Shown piece by piece: positions 6,763 to 13,386 of a DNA stretch of 16,433 bases. Under the pieces are notes generated by a model. That model was given only the letters and a program-made list of their open reading frames with translations, searched no databases and was not told the DNA's origin. The position numbers and the translations under genes were made by a program. The DNA comes from JBKHHU01 sp046539045 (GTDB taxonomy: Bacteria; Planctomycetota; Phycisphaerae; SM23-33). Position 1 is the first letter of the stretch, and each line of letters opens with the position of its first letter. The stretch is from assembly GCA_046539045.1 (NCBI GenBank), contig JBKHHU010000060.1:1-16433 (forward strand), written 5' to 3'.

Positions 6763-6788
6763 GATGGCGGGTCTCGCGGCCCGCCATC
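6763..6788 (+). terminator. Stem-loop after the citrate-synthase-like gene
   Basis: GATGGCGGG (6763-6771) pairs perfectly with CCCGCCATC (6780-6788) around an 8-base loop, 30 bases after the stop at 6732. It is followed only by TT, so termination efficiency is uncertain. Its position between two independently promoted genes fits a terminator. Confidence 0.55.
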
Positions 6789-6845
6789 TTCATGCGCCCA
6801 TCGCGTCGGCCCTCTTCCCGTCCAGCGTCAGTGCGCGAAGTCGTG

Positions 6846-6874
6846 TCGACATTCGCCCGCCTGGCGACTATGCT
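6846..6874 (+). promoter_or_regulatory. Promoter of the phosphatase gene, predicted leaderless
   Basis: TCGACA (6846-6851) and TATGCT (6869-6874) are 17 bases apart. The ATG at 6881 follows after six bases (TGGGTG), so transcription would start on or next to the start codon. Confidence 0.5.
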
Positions 6875-6880
6875 TGGGTG

Positions 6881-7468
6881 ATGGTTCGGTTCATACGATA
6901 TCACGGGCTGCAGGTGCTCGTGGCGGTCGCCGCGATCGCTGCGGCGATGTGGGCGTATGACCGCTACGTCCACCTGCCGAATTTCGCCCCCGTTGCGCCC
7001 GGGAAGCTGTACCGATGCGCCCAGCCGGGCCGGACCGACCTGCCGCAGCTGAAGCGGATGGACGTCTCGACCGTGATCAACCTGCGGACCGAGTGGGAAG
7101 ACCAGCCCGCGTTGGCGGCCGAGCGGGAGCAGCTCGATCGCCTGCATATCCGCCTGGTGCACATGCCGATGGACACGCCCATCCCCAGCGACCGGCAGGT
7201 GGAGCGGTTTCTGCGCGTTGTACGCGGGGCCCGCGGGGCGGCAGTCCTGCACTGCCGCAGCGGCGCCGACCGGACGGGGATCCTCTCTGCCGCCTATCGG
7301 GTGGTCGTGCAGGGCTGGCCGGTCCACAAAGCCGTCGACGAGATGCTGCGGTTCGGGGCGGCTCGCGACCCGCAACTGCACAAGGCCCGCCTGAAGCGGC
7401 TCCACCGGCTGCACCAGAACCGGACGCAGTGGATGGCTCGCACCCAACCCCGGGGCGCATGGACGTGA
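6881..7468 (+). CDS. Membrane-anchored tyrosine/dual-specificity phosphatase
   Basis: The 195-residue product has one N-terminal hydrophobic helix (about 10-26, LQVLVAVAAIAAAMWAY) and then a cysteine-based phosphatase domain. Motifs seen are GKLYRCAQPG (41-50), a fold landmark of small bacterial DSP-like enzymes; VINLRTEWED (65-74); an Asp in HMPMDTPIPS (Asp98) as candidate general acid; and the P-loop VLHCRSGADRTG (122-133) with nucleophile Cys125 and Arg131 of the CX5R signature. These enzymes remove phosphate from phosphotyrosine, phosphoserine/threonine or other phosphoesters; phosphoinositide or RNA substrates also occur in this family, so the substrate is open. The catalytic part should face the periplasm if the few basic residues before the helix stay inside. 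I chose ATG 6881 over more upstream codons because the promoter lies directly before it and the extension has no protein-like features; GTG at 6878 is an alternative. Confidence 0.85.
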   Translation: MVRFIRYHGLQVLVAVAAIAAAMWAYDRYVHLPNFAPVAPGKLYRCAQPGRTDLPQLKRMDVSTVINLRTEWEDQPALAAEREQLDRLHIRLVHMPMDTPIPSDRQVERFLRVVRGARGAAVLHCRSGADRTGILSAAYRVVVQGWPVHKAVDEMLRFGAARDPQLHKARLKRLHRLHQNRTQWMARTQPRGAWT

Positions 7469-7575
7469 AACAGCGGCCAGGTTTTCGCGGTTTTGCCCGT
7501 ACTCATCACCGCAGACGGCCGTTACAGTAATAGAGGAAACGGCAGAGTGGCCATCCCGGCAGGACAGGAAACGCC

Positions 7576-10500
7576 ATGACCAGTCTCGCAAGCCATGTCG
7601 GAGTTCAGCAGGTGCGTCGCCGCCTGGCGATGCTGCGCATGCGGCGATGGGGCCTGGACCTGCTGACCGGGCTGGTATCCTTCACAGCGGTCATTCTGGG
7701 CGGGCTGGTTTTGACCGGTGCGTCCCTGGGATACTGGCCGGACCAACCGCCAACGCTGTTGCGGTGGACGGTGCTGCTGGTTTTCATCGCTATGGCCGCG
7801 GCCGCGGCAGCGTGGTGGCTCGCCCTGCCGCTGTTCCGCCGCCCGAACCTTCATCAGACCGCCCGGTTCGCCGAGTCCCGCCTGCCCGACCTCCGCAATG
7901 ATCTGATCAACACGCTGCTGCTCTCGACCGACAACCGGCAGGCGAGCGAGGTTCTGGTCCGGCAAGCCATCGAAGAAGCAGCCCAGCGCGTCCAGTCGGT
8001 CGACCTGGCCCGCAGCCTGTCTACCCGCACGCTCCGCAGGCGATTCATCGCAGCCGCCGTGTGCGGTGCGTCGCTGGTCGCCTTTACGCTGCTCCAGCCC
8101 GCGGCGCTGTCTGCCGGGCTGCAGGCGGCATTCGCTCCGGGCAGCTACCTGCAGGCCCGCAACCACATCCGCCTGCTGGAGTTGACACCCGGCGACGCGA
8201 CCGCCTTCGCCGGTCAGCAGCTGGTCATCTCCGCCCGCATCGCCAATCCGGACGCAACCGACCGGACGGCACGGGTGGTCGTCACCGGCGATCCAACGCC
8301 CCTGCCGATGACAGCAAACCCTGCCCGCACCGAATTCACCTGCACCATCCCCAGCGTGACCGACAGCTTCGACTACCGCGTGGAAATCGGCGAGAGTCGC
8401 TGGCCCGTCGACCGCCCGAGTTTTCACGTGGAGGTGGTGCAGGAGGTCGAGGTCCGGGGAATCGATCTGCAGTATACCTTCCCCGAATATACCGGCCTGG
8501 AGCCGCACACGGTAAGCAACGCGCCCGGAGCGATCGAAGCCCCCGTCGGCTCGATGGCAACGGTCTCGGTCCGCCTCGCGCGCCCGGTCGCCCGTGGGCG
8601 GCTTAGAGTACAGGGTGCTGCTGCGATCCCGATGCAGCCGGGCCCTGCCGGCGAGTTGTCGGCCGAGGTCGCCGTCGTGGAAGACGGCGCGTACGCCATC
8701 GAACTGTTCGACAGCAGCGGGCGGCTGCTCAAGCGTCTGCCGGATGACCGCTCCCCTGCCGCCTCGACGGTGGACGGAACCTTCCCCATCCGGGCCATTC
8801 CGGATGCCAAACCGCGCATCGAGATCGTCTCGCCCGGGAGGGATGTCACCCTCGCCCCCGGCCGGGACTTGCCGCTACGCATCCGCGTGTTCGACGCCTA
8901 TGGGATTACGCGCGTGGACCTCTTCGCCGGCAAGGAAGGCGAGCGCCCGCGGAAGGTTGAGGGTTTCCCGACCGACCGCGCGACCGGGAGAAAGGGCCTG
9001 ACCTTCGAATACGCCCTGGCGATCCCTGCCGAGAGGTACTCGCTGGGCGATGAGGTGATCTACTACGCCACCGTGACCGACAATCGGGACCTGGAGGACA
9101 TCGGCCTGGGCGGCCCGCAGACAACCGCCGGCCACCGGTTCAAGATCTTCTGTCAGGACCCGGAGCAGCTGGCTCGCAGACGCGCACGGCTGTATGAGCA
9201 ACTGCGTCGGCGCCTTATGGCGATGCTGGAGCGACAGGTGCGACTGCGCGTCGATACCGGCGTGTGCGTGACCAGACACACCAAGCTGGAGCAGGTAACC
9301 GCCACCGCCACGGCGGTCCGCACAGGGCAAACGGAACTGCTGGCTGAGACGAAGGACCTGGTAGACAACTTCGCCTTCGACAAGGACACGATCGCCGTCC
9401 AGCAGGCCCTTGAGGCGATGAAGACCAACGAGGCGCCGCTGGCGGTCGAGCAGGCGGCGGTGCTGGCGCAACTGGCGGACTTCAATGAGCGCCGGGCGCC
9501 CGCAGCTCAGTTGGCCCGCACGCAGGATTCCATCATCCAGACCCTCCAGACGCTGCTGGCGGTCATGCCCTCACTGGCTGACCGCGCCAAACAAGACAGC
9601 CGCTCGGCCACCGGCGAGGACCTCTCGCCCGAACAGCAGGAAAAGCTTCAGCAGCTCAAGAACGCCATGCAGCAACTGGCAGAGCAGCAGCGGAAAGCGG
9701 TCGAAACGACCCGACGCCTCCAGAAGAAACCGGTCGACGACTTCTCCGCGGCCGACGAGGAACAGCTGAAAAAGCTGCTGTCCAATGCGGATGAGTGGGA
9801 AAAGTTCATCAACGAGAAGTTCGCCGACCTGTCCAAGCTGGCCCAGCAGGACTTCGCCAACCCGGCCATGCTGAAAGAGCTCGTCGCCATCAAGTGCGAC
9901 ATCACGATGCAGGCCGACGCGCTGGCGAAGAAAGCGATCGAGATCGCAACCGCAGCCGAGGAAAACGGCATCGAGAACGCCGAATCGCTCACGGCCAACA
10001 TCGAAAAATGGTTGCCCGACGAGCCGGACCGCAAGAAGTGGACGATGGAAGACCCCGACGGCGACCAGATGAACCTCGAACACGCCGAGTTGCCCAAGGA
10101 ACTGGAGGACCTCGTCGGCGACCTGCTGGAGGAGGAAGAGGACCTTTTCGAGCAGGCCGACGATCAGAATTCCAAGGCCGCCATGAGCGGTGACAAAGGC
10201 ATCGGCTGGGATGCCGTGGACGGTCCGATCGACAACATGAACGCCCAGGGCGTCACCGGAAACCAGTTGCCGAACACCGACGAGAAAGGCGGACGCTCGG
10301 CAGAGGGACGCACCGGCAAGTCCAGCGGCGAGTTCGTGGAAGACAAGGCCGTCGGCAAAGGGGGCCGGCGCACGCCCTCCCGCCTGACGCCCGAACCGTT
10401 CCAGAAGGGAACCGTCAACGACCAGTCCAAGGACGCACCCGGAGGCGCGACCGGAGGCGGGAAGCTTTCCGGTGCCGGAGGGGAGGGCCTGGAGGGTCCG

Positions 10501-10893
10501 GTCCCACCGGAACTGAAGAAGGAAATGCCGCGCCTGGCCGCCAAACAGGCCGCCCTGATCAACCGGGCCGAGCGCATCGCCGCCCAGTTCCAGGCCAGCG
10601 ACTATGCGAACTTCAAATTCCTGCAGAGCATCATCCTGATGAAGCGCGTGGAAAGCGATCTGCGGAACAATCGCTACGTCAACGCCCTCCGCACGCACAA
10701 GCAGGCCGTCGGCTCCCTCAGGCAATCCCGCCTCATGCTCAGCGGCAGCGTGGACGTCACGGCCGACACGTCCGCTCAGATGCCGAAATACCTCCGCAAG
10801 GACATCGCCGACGCGATGCAGGGCAACCACCCCGCCGAATATGCCGACGCCATGCGCGAGTATCTCAAGCGCCTCGGCGGGGCAACCGAGTGA
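7576..10893 (+). CDS. Large DUF4175-like membrane protein with coiled-coil periplasmic region
   Basis: The 1105-residue product has two hydrophobic helices near the N-terminus (29-52 and 63-87), a cytoplasmic loop of about 70 residues, a third helix (156-178), and then about 920 hydrophilic residues. Residues about 190-530 look like beta-rich immunoglobulin-type repeats (LTPGDATAFAGQQLVISARI; IDLQYTFPEYTG; LPLRIRVFDAYGITRVDLF). Residues about 530-835 are helical and Gln/Glu/Lys-rich, a likely coiled coil. An acidic stretch (841-862, LVGDLLEEEEDLFEQADD) precedes a Gly/Ser/Lys-rich linker (about 870-975) and a terminal helical domain (975-1105). This architecture fits DUF4175-like proteins, which often sit beside MoxR, DUF58 and VWA genes; none of these is adjacent here. 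Function is unknown; an envelope-spanning scaffold is my inference. ATG 7576 has AGGA six to seven bases upstream. Confidence 0.75.
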   Translation: MTSLASHVGVQQVRRRLAMLRMRRWGLDLLTGLVSFTAVILGGLVLTGASLGYWPDQPPTLLRWTVLLVFIAMAAAAAAWWLALPLFRRPNLHQTARFAESRLPDLRNDLINTLLLSTDNRQASEVLVRQAIEEAAQRVQSVDLARSLSTRTLRRRFIAAAVCGASLVAFTLLQPAALSAGLQAAFAPGSYLQARNHIRLLELTPGDATAFAGQQLVISARIANPDATDRTARVVVTGDPTPLPMTANPARTEFTCTIPSVTDSFDYRVEIGESRWPVDRPSFHVEVVQEVEVRGIDLQYTFPEYTGLEPHTVSNAPGAIEAPVGSMATVSVRLARPVARGRLRVQGAAAIPMQPGPAGELSAEVAVVEDGAYAIELFDSSGRLLKRLPDDRSPAASTVDGTFPIRAIPDAKPRIEIVSPGRDVTLAPGRDLPLRIRVFDAYGITRVDLFAGKEGERPRKVEGFPTDRATGRKGLTFEYALAIPAERYSLGDEVIYYATVTDNRDLEDIGLGGPQTTAGHRFKIFCQDPEQLARRRARLYEQLRRRLMAMLERQVRLRVDTGVCVTRHTKLEQVTATATAVRTGQTELLAETKDLVDNFAFDKDTIAVQQALEAMKTNEAPLAVEQAAVLAQLADFNERRAPAAQLARTQDSIIQTLQTLLAVMPSLADRAKQDSRSATGEDLSPEQQEKLQQLKNAMQQLAEQQRKAVETTRRLQKKPVDDFSAADEEQLKKLLSNADEWEKFINEKFADLSKLAQQDFANPAMLKELVAIKCDITMQADALAKKAIEIATAAEENGIENAESLTANIEKWLPDEPDRKKWTMEDPDGDQMNLEHAELPKELEDLVGDLLEEEEDLFEQADDQNSKAAMSGDKGIGWDAVDGPIDNMNAQGVTGNQLPNTDEKGGRSAEGRTGKSSGEFVEDKAVGKGGRRTPSRLTPEPFQKGTVNDQSKDAPGGATGGGKLSGAGGEGLEGPVPPELKKEMPRLAAKQAALINRAERIAAQFQASDYANFKFLQSIILMKRVESDLRNNRYVNALRTHKQAVGSLRQSRLMLSGSVDVTADTSAQMPKYLRKDIADAMQGNHPAEYADAMREYLKRLGGATE

Positions 10894-10910
10894 GACTTCC
10901 GCCCCGGCTG

Positions 10911-10926
10911 ACCAAACGCGTTTGGT
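10911..10926. promoter_or_regulatory. Perfect 16-base palindrome overlapping the -35 box of the YkgJ gene
   Basis: ACCAAACGCGTTTGGT is its own reverse complement without exception and overlaps the -35 hexamer at 10922-10927 by five bases. With no loop it is a poor RNA hairpin and a good dimeric-protein operator. The AAACG/CGTTT half-sites recall LacI/GalR-type operators, but the regulator is unknown and none is encoded nearby. Confidence 0.55.
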
Positions 10927-10950
10927 AAACGTCGGGCGGTTCGCTATACT
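10922..10950 (+). promoter_or_regulatory. Promoter of the first YkgJ-type gene, predicted leaderless
   Basis: TTGGTA (10922-10927) and TATACT (10945-10950) are spaced by 17 bases. The ATG at 10958 follows seven bases after the -10 box, with CTCCCCG between them and no ribosome binding site. Confidence 0.6.
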
Positions 10951-10957
10951 CTCCCCG

Positions 10958-11401
10958 ATGAAGATATTCTCCAGACAAGCTCCGTGGTACGTCGCCGGTC
11001 TGGCGTTCGAATGCACCGGCTGCGGCAATTGCTGCGCCGGTCCGGAGGAAGGCTACGTTTGGGTCAAAGACGCCGATATTGCCGCCATCGCCCGGGTATT
11101 GGGCATTTCCAACCAGGAAATGCGTGACCAATACGTCCGCAAAGTGGGCCGGCGGTACAGCCTCGTCGAGAAACCGAACCGGGACTGCATCTTCCTGCAG
11201 GCCGACCCGGATACCGGCACCCGCGGATGCAAAGTCTATGGTGCCCGCCCCACCCAGTGTCGCACCTGGCCGTTCTGGCCGAGCAACCTCGCCTCCGCCG
11301 ACGACTGGTGCGAGGCAGCCATGCGCTGTCCCGGAATCAACCGCGGAGAGCGGTTCGAGTTCGACCACATCGAACAGCAGCGGATGAAGACGCTTGAGTA
11401 G
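10958..11401 (+). CDS. YkgJ-family cysteine-cluster protein (putative zinc/iron chelating)
   Basis: The 147-residue product carries the family signature CxxCxxCC at Cys19, Cys22, Cys25 and Cys26 (ECTGCGNCCAGP). The second half of the site includes Cys77 (NRDCIFL), Cys91 (GCKVY) and Cys101 in ARPTQCRTWPFWPS, the RPxQCRxWPFW motif that follows in this family. YkgJ-type proteins are small cytoplasmic proteins thought to bind zinc or an iron-sulfur cluster; no reaction is firmly established. I set the start at ATG 10958 because the promoter lies immediately upstream and the CxxC site then begins at the usual distance from the N-terminus; in-frame sequence further upstream overlaps the previous gene. 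The stop TAG (11399-11401) overlaps the start of the next gene, another cysteine-cluster protein, which implies translational coupling. Confidence 0.88.
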   Translation: MKIFSRQAPWYVAGLAFECTGCGNCCAGPEEGYVWVKDADIAAIARVLGISNQEMRDQYVRKVGRRYSLVEKPNRDCIFLQADPDTGTRGCKVYGARPTQCRTWPFWPSNLASADDWCEAAMRCPGINRGERFEFDHIEQQRMKTLE

Positions 11402-11894
11402 GACCTCCCATTGCGATCTATCCTCGGCCGTACAAGTCGCGTCCCAGAATGAGGCGCTGCTGGAGCGTTTGAGGAAGCTCTATATCGCTGTCGACGCTGA
11501 GGTTGCGCGGTTGCCTGCCCGGTGTCTGGGCGGGGGCGCGTGCTGTCGGTTCGACCTTGCCGGGCACCGCCTGTACGCCTCCACGGCGGAGCTGGCCCTT
11601 CTGCTGACGCGGCCGCCGGTCGACCCGGAACGCGCCGGCAGGATGCGATGTCCCTACCAGCGTGGTCGGCTGTGTCTGGCCCGGGACGTCCGGCCGCTGG
11701 GATGCCGCTGTTTCTTCTGCGCGGAGGGCGCGAGCGACCCCGGAATTGCGCTTTATGAGACGTATCACGCGCAATTTCGGAATTTACATGAGGAATCGTC
11801 GGTTGATTACATCTATACTGAATTGACCTCGGGATTGAGGGAAATCTGGGGCATCGTCGGCGGGCTTTCTCCCAGAAAGTCAGCAATTCGCTGA
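11394..11894 (+). CDS. Second, divergent YkgJ-type cysteine-cluster protein
   Basis: The 166-residue product has a variant cluster: Cys44 with Cys50-Cys51 (ARCLGGGACCRFDL), where one CxxC pair is replaced by C-x5-CC, followed by Cys86 (MRCPYQ), Cys94 (GRLCLA) and Cys104, Cys106 and Cys109 (PLGCRCFFC). The DVRPLGCRCFF segment corresponds to the RPxxCRxxPF segment of its neighbour. The start is not certain. TTG at 11394 overlaps the last eight bases of the upstream gene, with GGATGAAG just before it as a weak ribosome binding site; there is no ATG or GTG between it and the cluster, and the next TTG is about 25 codons in. The residues before the cluster form a helix (NEALLERLRKLYIAVDAEV). The two genes form the only clear operon in the window, and the pair may be a diverged tandem duplication. 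Confidence 0.8.
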   Translation: MSRTSHCDLSSAVQVASQNEALLERLRKLYIAVDAEVARLPARCLGGGACCRFDLAGHRLYASTAELALLLTRPPVDPERAGRMRCPYQRGRLCLARDVRPLGCRCFFCAEGASDPGIALYETYHAQFRNLHEESSVDYIYTELTSGLREIWGIVGGLSPRKSAIR

Positions 11895-11902
11895 ATTTGC
11901 TG

Positions 11903-11932
11903 TTGACCGTTCGGGCGAAATGACGATACATT
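11903..11932 (+). promoter_or_regulatory. Promoter of the HU/IHF-family gene
   Basis: TTGACC (11903-11908) and TACATT (11927-11932) are separated by 18 bases, each close to the sigma70 consensus. The predicted start near 11939 coincides with the first base of the leader hairpin and leaves an untranslated leader of about 196 bases. Confidence 0.55.
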
Positions 11933-11938
11933 GAATCG

Positions 11939-12017
11939 CGGATTTGTAAGGGCTTTGCCTTACGAATCCGGTAACCCGATCGGCGGCCTCGCCGAACAGG
12001 TAGCTCGCCTGTTTCGG
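11939..12017 (+). promoter_or_regulatory. Structured leader of the HU/IHF gene: two hairpins
   Basis: The first stem pairs 11939-11951 with 11958-11970: 13 pairs, of which one is U-G, with loop GCTTTG. The second pairs CCGAACAGG (11992-12000) with CCTGTTTCGG (12008-12017), with one bulged base and a 7-base loop. Neither is followed by a T-run. The first would sit at the very 5' end of the mRNA and could protect it from decay; the role is inferred. Confidence 0.5.
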
Positions 12018-12134
12018 GTGGGAATGGTCATATCTCGCTCCGACTATCCGGAGTTTGTCATAGTTAAGTTTGGGGAAAGTAAGTATACAGAACTGGTTTT
12101 GCGACCCGATTGCATAGAGTGGAGAATTTCGAAA

Positions 12135-12428
12135 GTGACCAAGAAAGATATCGTCCGGCAGATTGCCAGCGAGATGGGTGTTGATCAGACGCTGACACGA
12201 GAGATCGTCCAACGATGCCTGGACAGTATCATCGAAGCGTTGATGGAGGAAGGGCGTATTGAGTTGCGCAACTTCGGGATCTTCGAAGTCAAACAGCGCG
12301 CCCCTCGGAAGGCCCGCAACCCGCAGACGAACGAAGAGATTTTCGTCCCGGCCAAGCAGTCGCTGACCTTCAAGCCCGGAAAGAACGTGTCCCAACGACT
12401 CCAGGACGCCCCCGCTGTCACGAGCTGA
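12135..12428 (+). CDS. HU/IHF-family DNA-binding protein
   Basis: The 97-residue product is a normal-length member of the HU/IHF family, small dimeric proteins that bend and compact DNA in the nucleoid. Residues 1-42 form the helical dimerisation body (TKKDIVRQIASEMG, then CLDSIIEALMEEG). RIELRNFGIFEVKQR (41-55) is the central beta saddle, and RNPQTNEEIFVPAK (61-74) is the arm, with the Arg-Asn-Pro tip that intercalates into DNA. The last helix, FKPGKNVSQRLQDA, is followed by a short tail. The start is GTG at 12135, with GGAG (12121-12124 region) about ten bases upstream. The frame is open back to a TTG at 11931, but that part encodes nothing HU-like and overlaps the leader hairpins. HU versus IHF cannot be decided by eye. 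Confidence 0.92.
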   Translation: MTKKDIVRQIASEMGVDQTLTREIVQRCLDSIIEALMEEGRIELRNFGIFEVKQRAPRKARNPQTNEEIFVPAKQSLTFKPGKNVSQRLQDAPAVTS

Positions 12429-12457
12429 CCTGCCGGCGAGGGAACGGAAATTTTGCG

Positions 12458-12486
12458 TTGACATGGGTTCCGGCTCAGCATACGAT
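12458..12486 (+). promoter_or_regulatory. Strong promoter of the small lipoprotein gene
   Basis: A perfect -35 box TTGACA (12458-12463) is followed after 17 bases by TACGAT (12481-12486). The expected start near 12493 gives a leader of about 70 bases. This is the best sigma70-like promoter in the window and predicts high expression. Confidence 0.65.
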
Positions 12487-12561
12487 TCGGTCGGATTCAT
12501 ACGATTATCCGTTCAGGCGTGCGACACGAAAATTGCTGTGTTAGGCCAATTGAGGTGTGAT

Positions 12562-12774
12562 ATGAAAAAGCTGCTTATGGGATTTGTTCTCGCCCTCGTC
12601 GGGCTTTCGGCCGGTTGCTCGGGCATGGTGGATACCCCTGCCGAACGAGAACGCCGCTTCAGCCAGATCAACGAACTGAACCAGCGCATGATCGTCGACG
12701 ACTGGGATTACCTGTGGCTGCAGGATCGCAACTCCCGCCTGAACGAGTGGCATGTGCACGTCGGACCGCACTAG
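12562..12774 (+). CDS. Small lipoprotein of unknown function (70 residues)
   Basis: The product begins MKKLLMGFVLALVGLSAGCS, a lipoprotein signal peptide with the lipobox SAGC and Cys19 as the lipid-attachment site, leaving a mature peptide of 52 residues. The mature part is charged and aromatic: TPAERERRFSQINELNQRM looks helical, followed by IVDDWDYLWLQDRNSRLNEWHVH. Small planctomycete lipoproteins with a DDxDYLxLxDRxSRLxxWH-like ending are familiar to me, but this is recall. The ATG at 12562 is supported by GAGGTG a few bases upstream; the in-frame extension to 12463 would run through the promoter. With its own strong promoter and terminator it is a single-gene unit. An abundant envelope lipoprotein, perhaps structural, is a reasonable guess, not shown by the sequence. 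Confidence 0.75.
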   Translation: MKKLLMGFVLALVGLSAGCSGMVDTPAERERRFSQINELNQRMIVDDWDYLWLQDRNSRLNEWHVHVGPH

Positions 12775-12809
12775 TCCGCTGTACAGAATGCACTGAATGC
12801 ATCAGAAAG

Positions 12810-12835
12810 AGCCCCCGGATCGATCGGGGGCTTTT
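12810..12835 (+). terminator. Intrinsic terminator of the small lipoprotein gene
   Basis: AGCCCCCG (12810-12817) pairs with CGGGGGCT (12825-12832) around a 7-base loop and runs directly into TTTT (12832-12835). A-rich bases before the stem (AGAAAG) extend the pairing by a few pairs and could let it work on both strands. Confidence 0.85.
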
Positions 12836-13386
12836 CTACGCGCCGCATAGGCTCACCGTCACCGACCGGACATTCTGATGACTGCTCTGAGTCGGCTGCT
12901 CCGCTGGCTCTTCGGATCCTCGGAACTGCCCTATCTTTCGCGACCAACGTACCGCTGTGAGCTGATCGGCGTCATCCTGCAGACGGTGGCTGTGGCTTCC
13001 GAAGCCTCAACACGCTGAGCTGGACGGTTGACCGGGCCATTCTCGCCATCGCCCTGGTCCTGTCGCTCCAGACCGGCACCACGTGGGCGCTGGTCGTGCT
13101 GAGCTTCGCCTGATGGGCCTCGGCTGAGCGACGGGATCCCCGTTCGCGATCGGCAGACCGAAACCGTCTGAAACATTCTCTACCGCGCCCACCGCGCTCG
13201 TCTGCTTCCGCAAGTGCGGGCCTGCCTTCCGGTTTCCGCCGAGTGAACTCCGGACGTATCGGTTTGAGACGGCCGGAAAACACCAAAACTCCGATATCCC
13301 GTCTAATCGCTCTTTCCAATCTGCCGATAACAGATGCATCCGGTAGACCTCAAAGAGATTGCCTCGGAGCGATCGGAGTACAACAG
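12836..13386. other. About 550-base region between the lipoprotein terminator and the autotransporter
   Basis: It contains the probable transporter remnant (12878-13246) and the upstream region of the autotransporter. I found no convincing promoter for the latter. An inverted AGACGG/CCGTCT pair lies in 13264-13305. GGAG (about 13374-13377), eight bases before ATG 13387, serves as its ribosome binding site. No RNA gene was recognised. Confidence 0.5.
12878..13246 (+). pseudogene. Probable remnant of a multi-pass membrane transporter gene (MFS-like), frame-disrupted
   Basis: ATG 12878 opens 46 codons (MTALSRLLRWLFGSSELPYL, then SRPTYRCELIGVILQTVAVA), ending at TGA 13016-13018. In the next frame, bases about 13000-13113 encode a hydrophobic continuation (LNTLSWTVDRAILAIALVL, then SLQTGTTWALVVLSFA), ended by TGA 13111-13113. 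Back in the first frame, 13172-13246 encodes NILYRAHRARLLPQVRACL before a stop. The order resembles planctomycete MFS-type transporters as I remember them: a TYRCEL start, hydrophobic helices, then an RANYPxxxRAR-like loop. The pieces are shortened, in different frames and interrupted by stops. I infer a decayed transporter. A real short membrane protein from the first frame alone, or a sequencing frameshift, are alternatives. No good ribosome binding site precedes 12878. Confidence 0.35.

Noticed and set aside
9571..11028. Open frame of 485 codons on the minus strand
   Set aside because: It is antisense to the coiled-coil region of the DUF4175-like gene and to the start of the YkgJ gene; its Leu/Val/Gly-rich product has no ordered motifs.
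11931..12134. N-terminal extension of the HU/IHF protein from a TTG at 11931
   Set aside because: The extension encodes no HU-like sequence, runs through the leader hairpins and overlaps the -10 box; GTG 12135 gives the normal family length.
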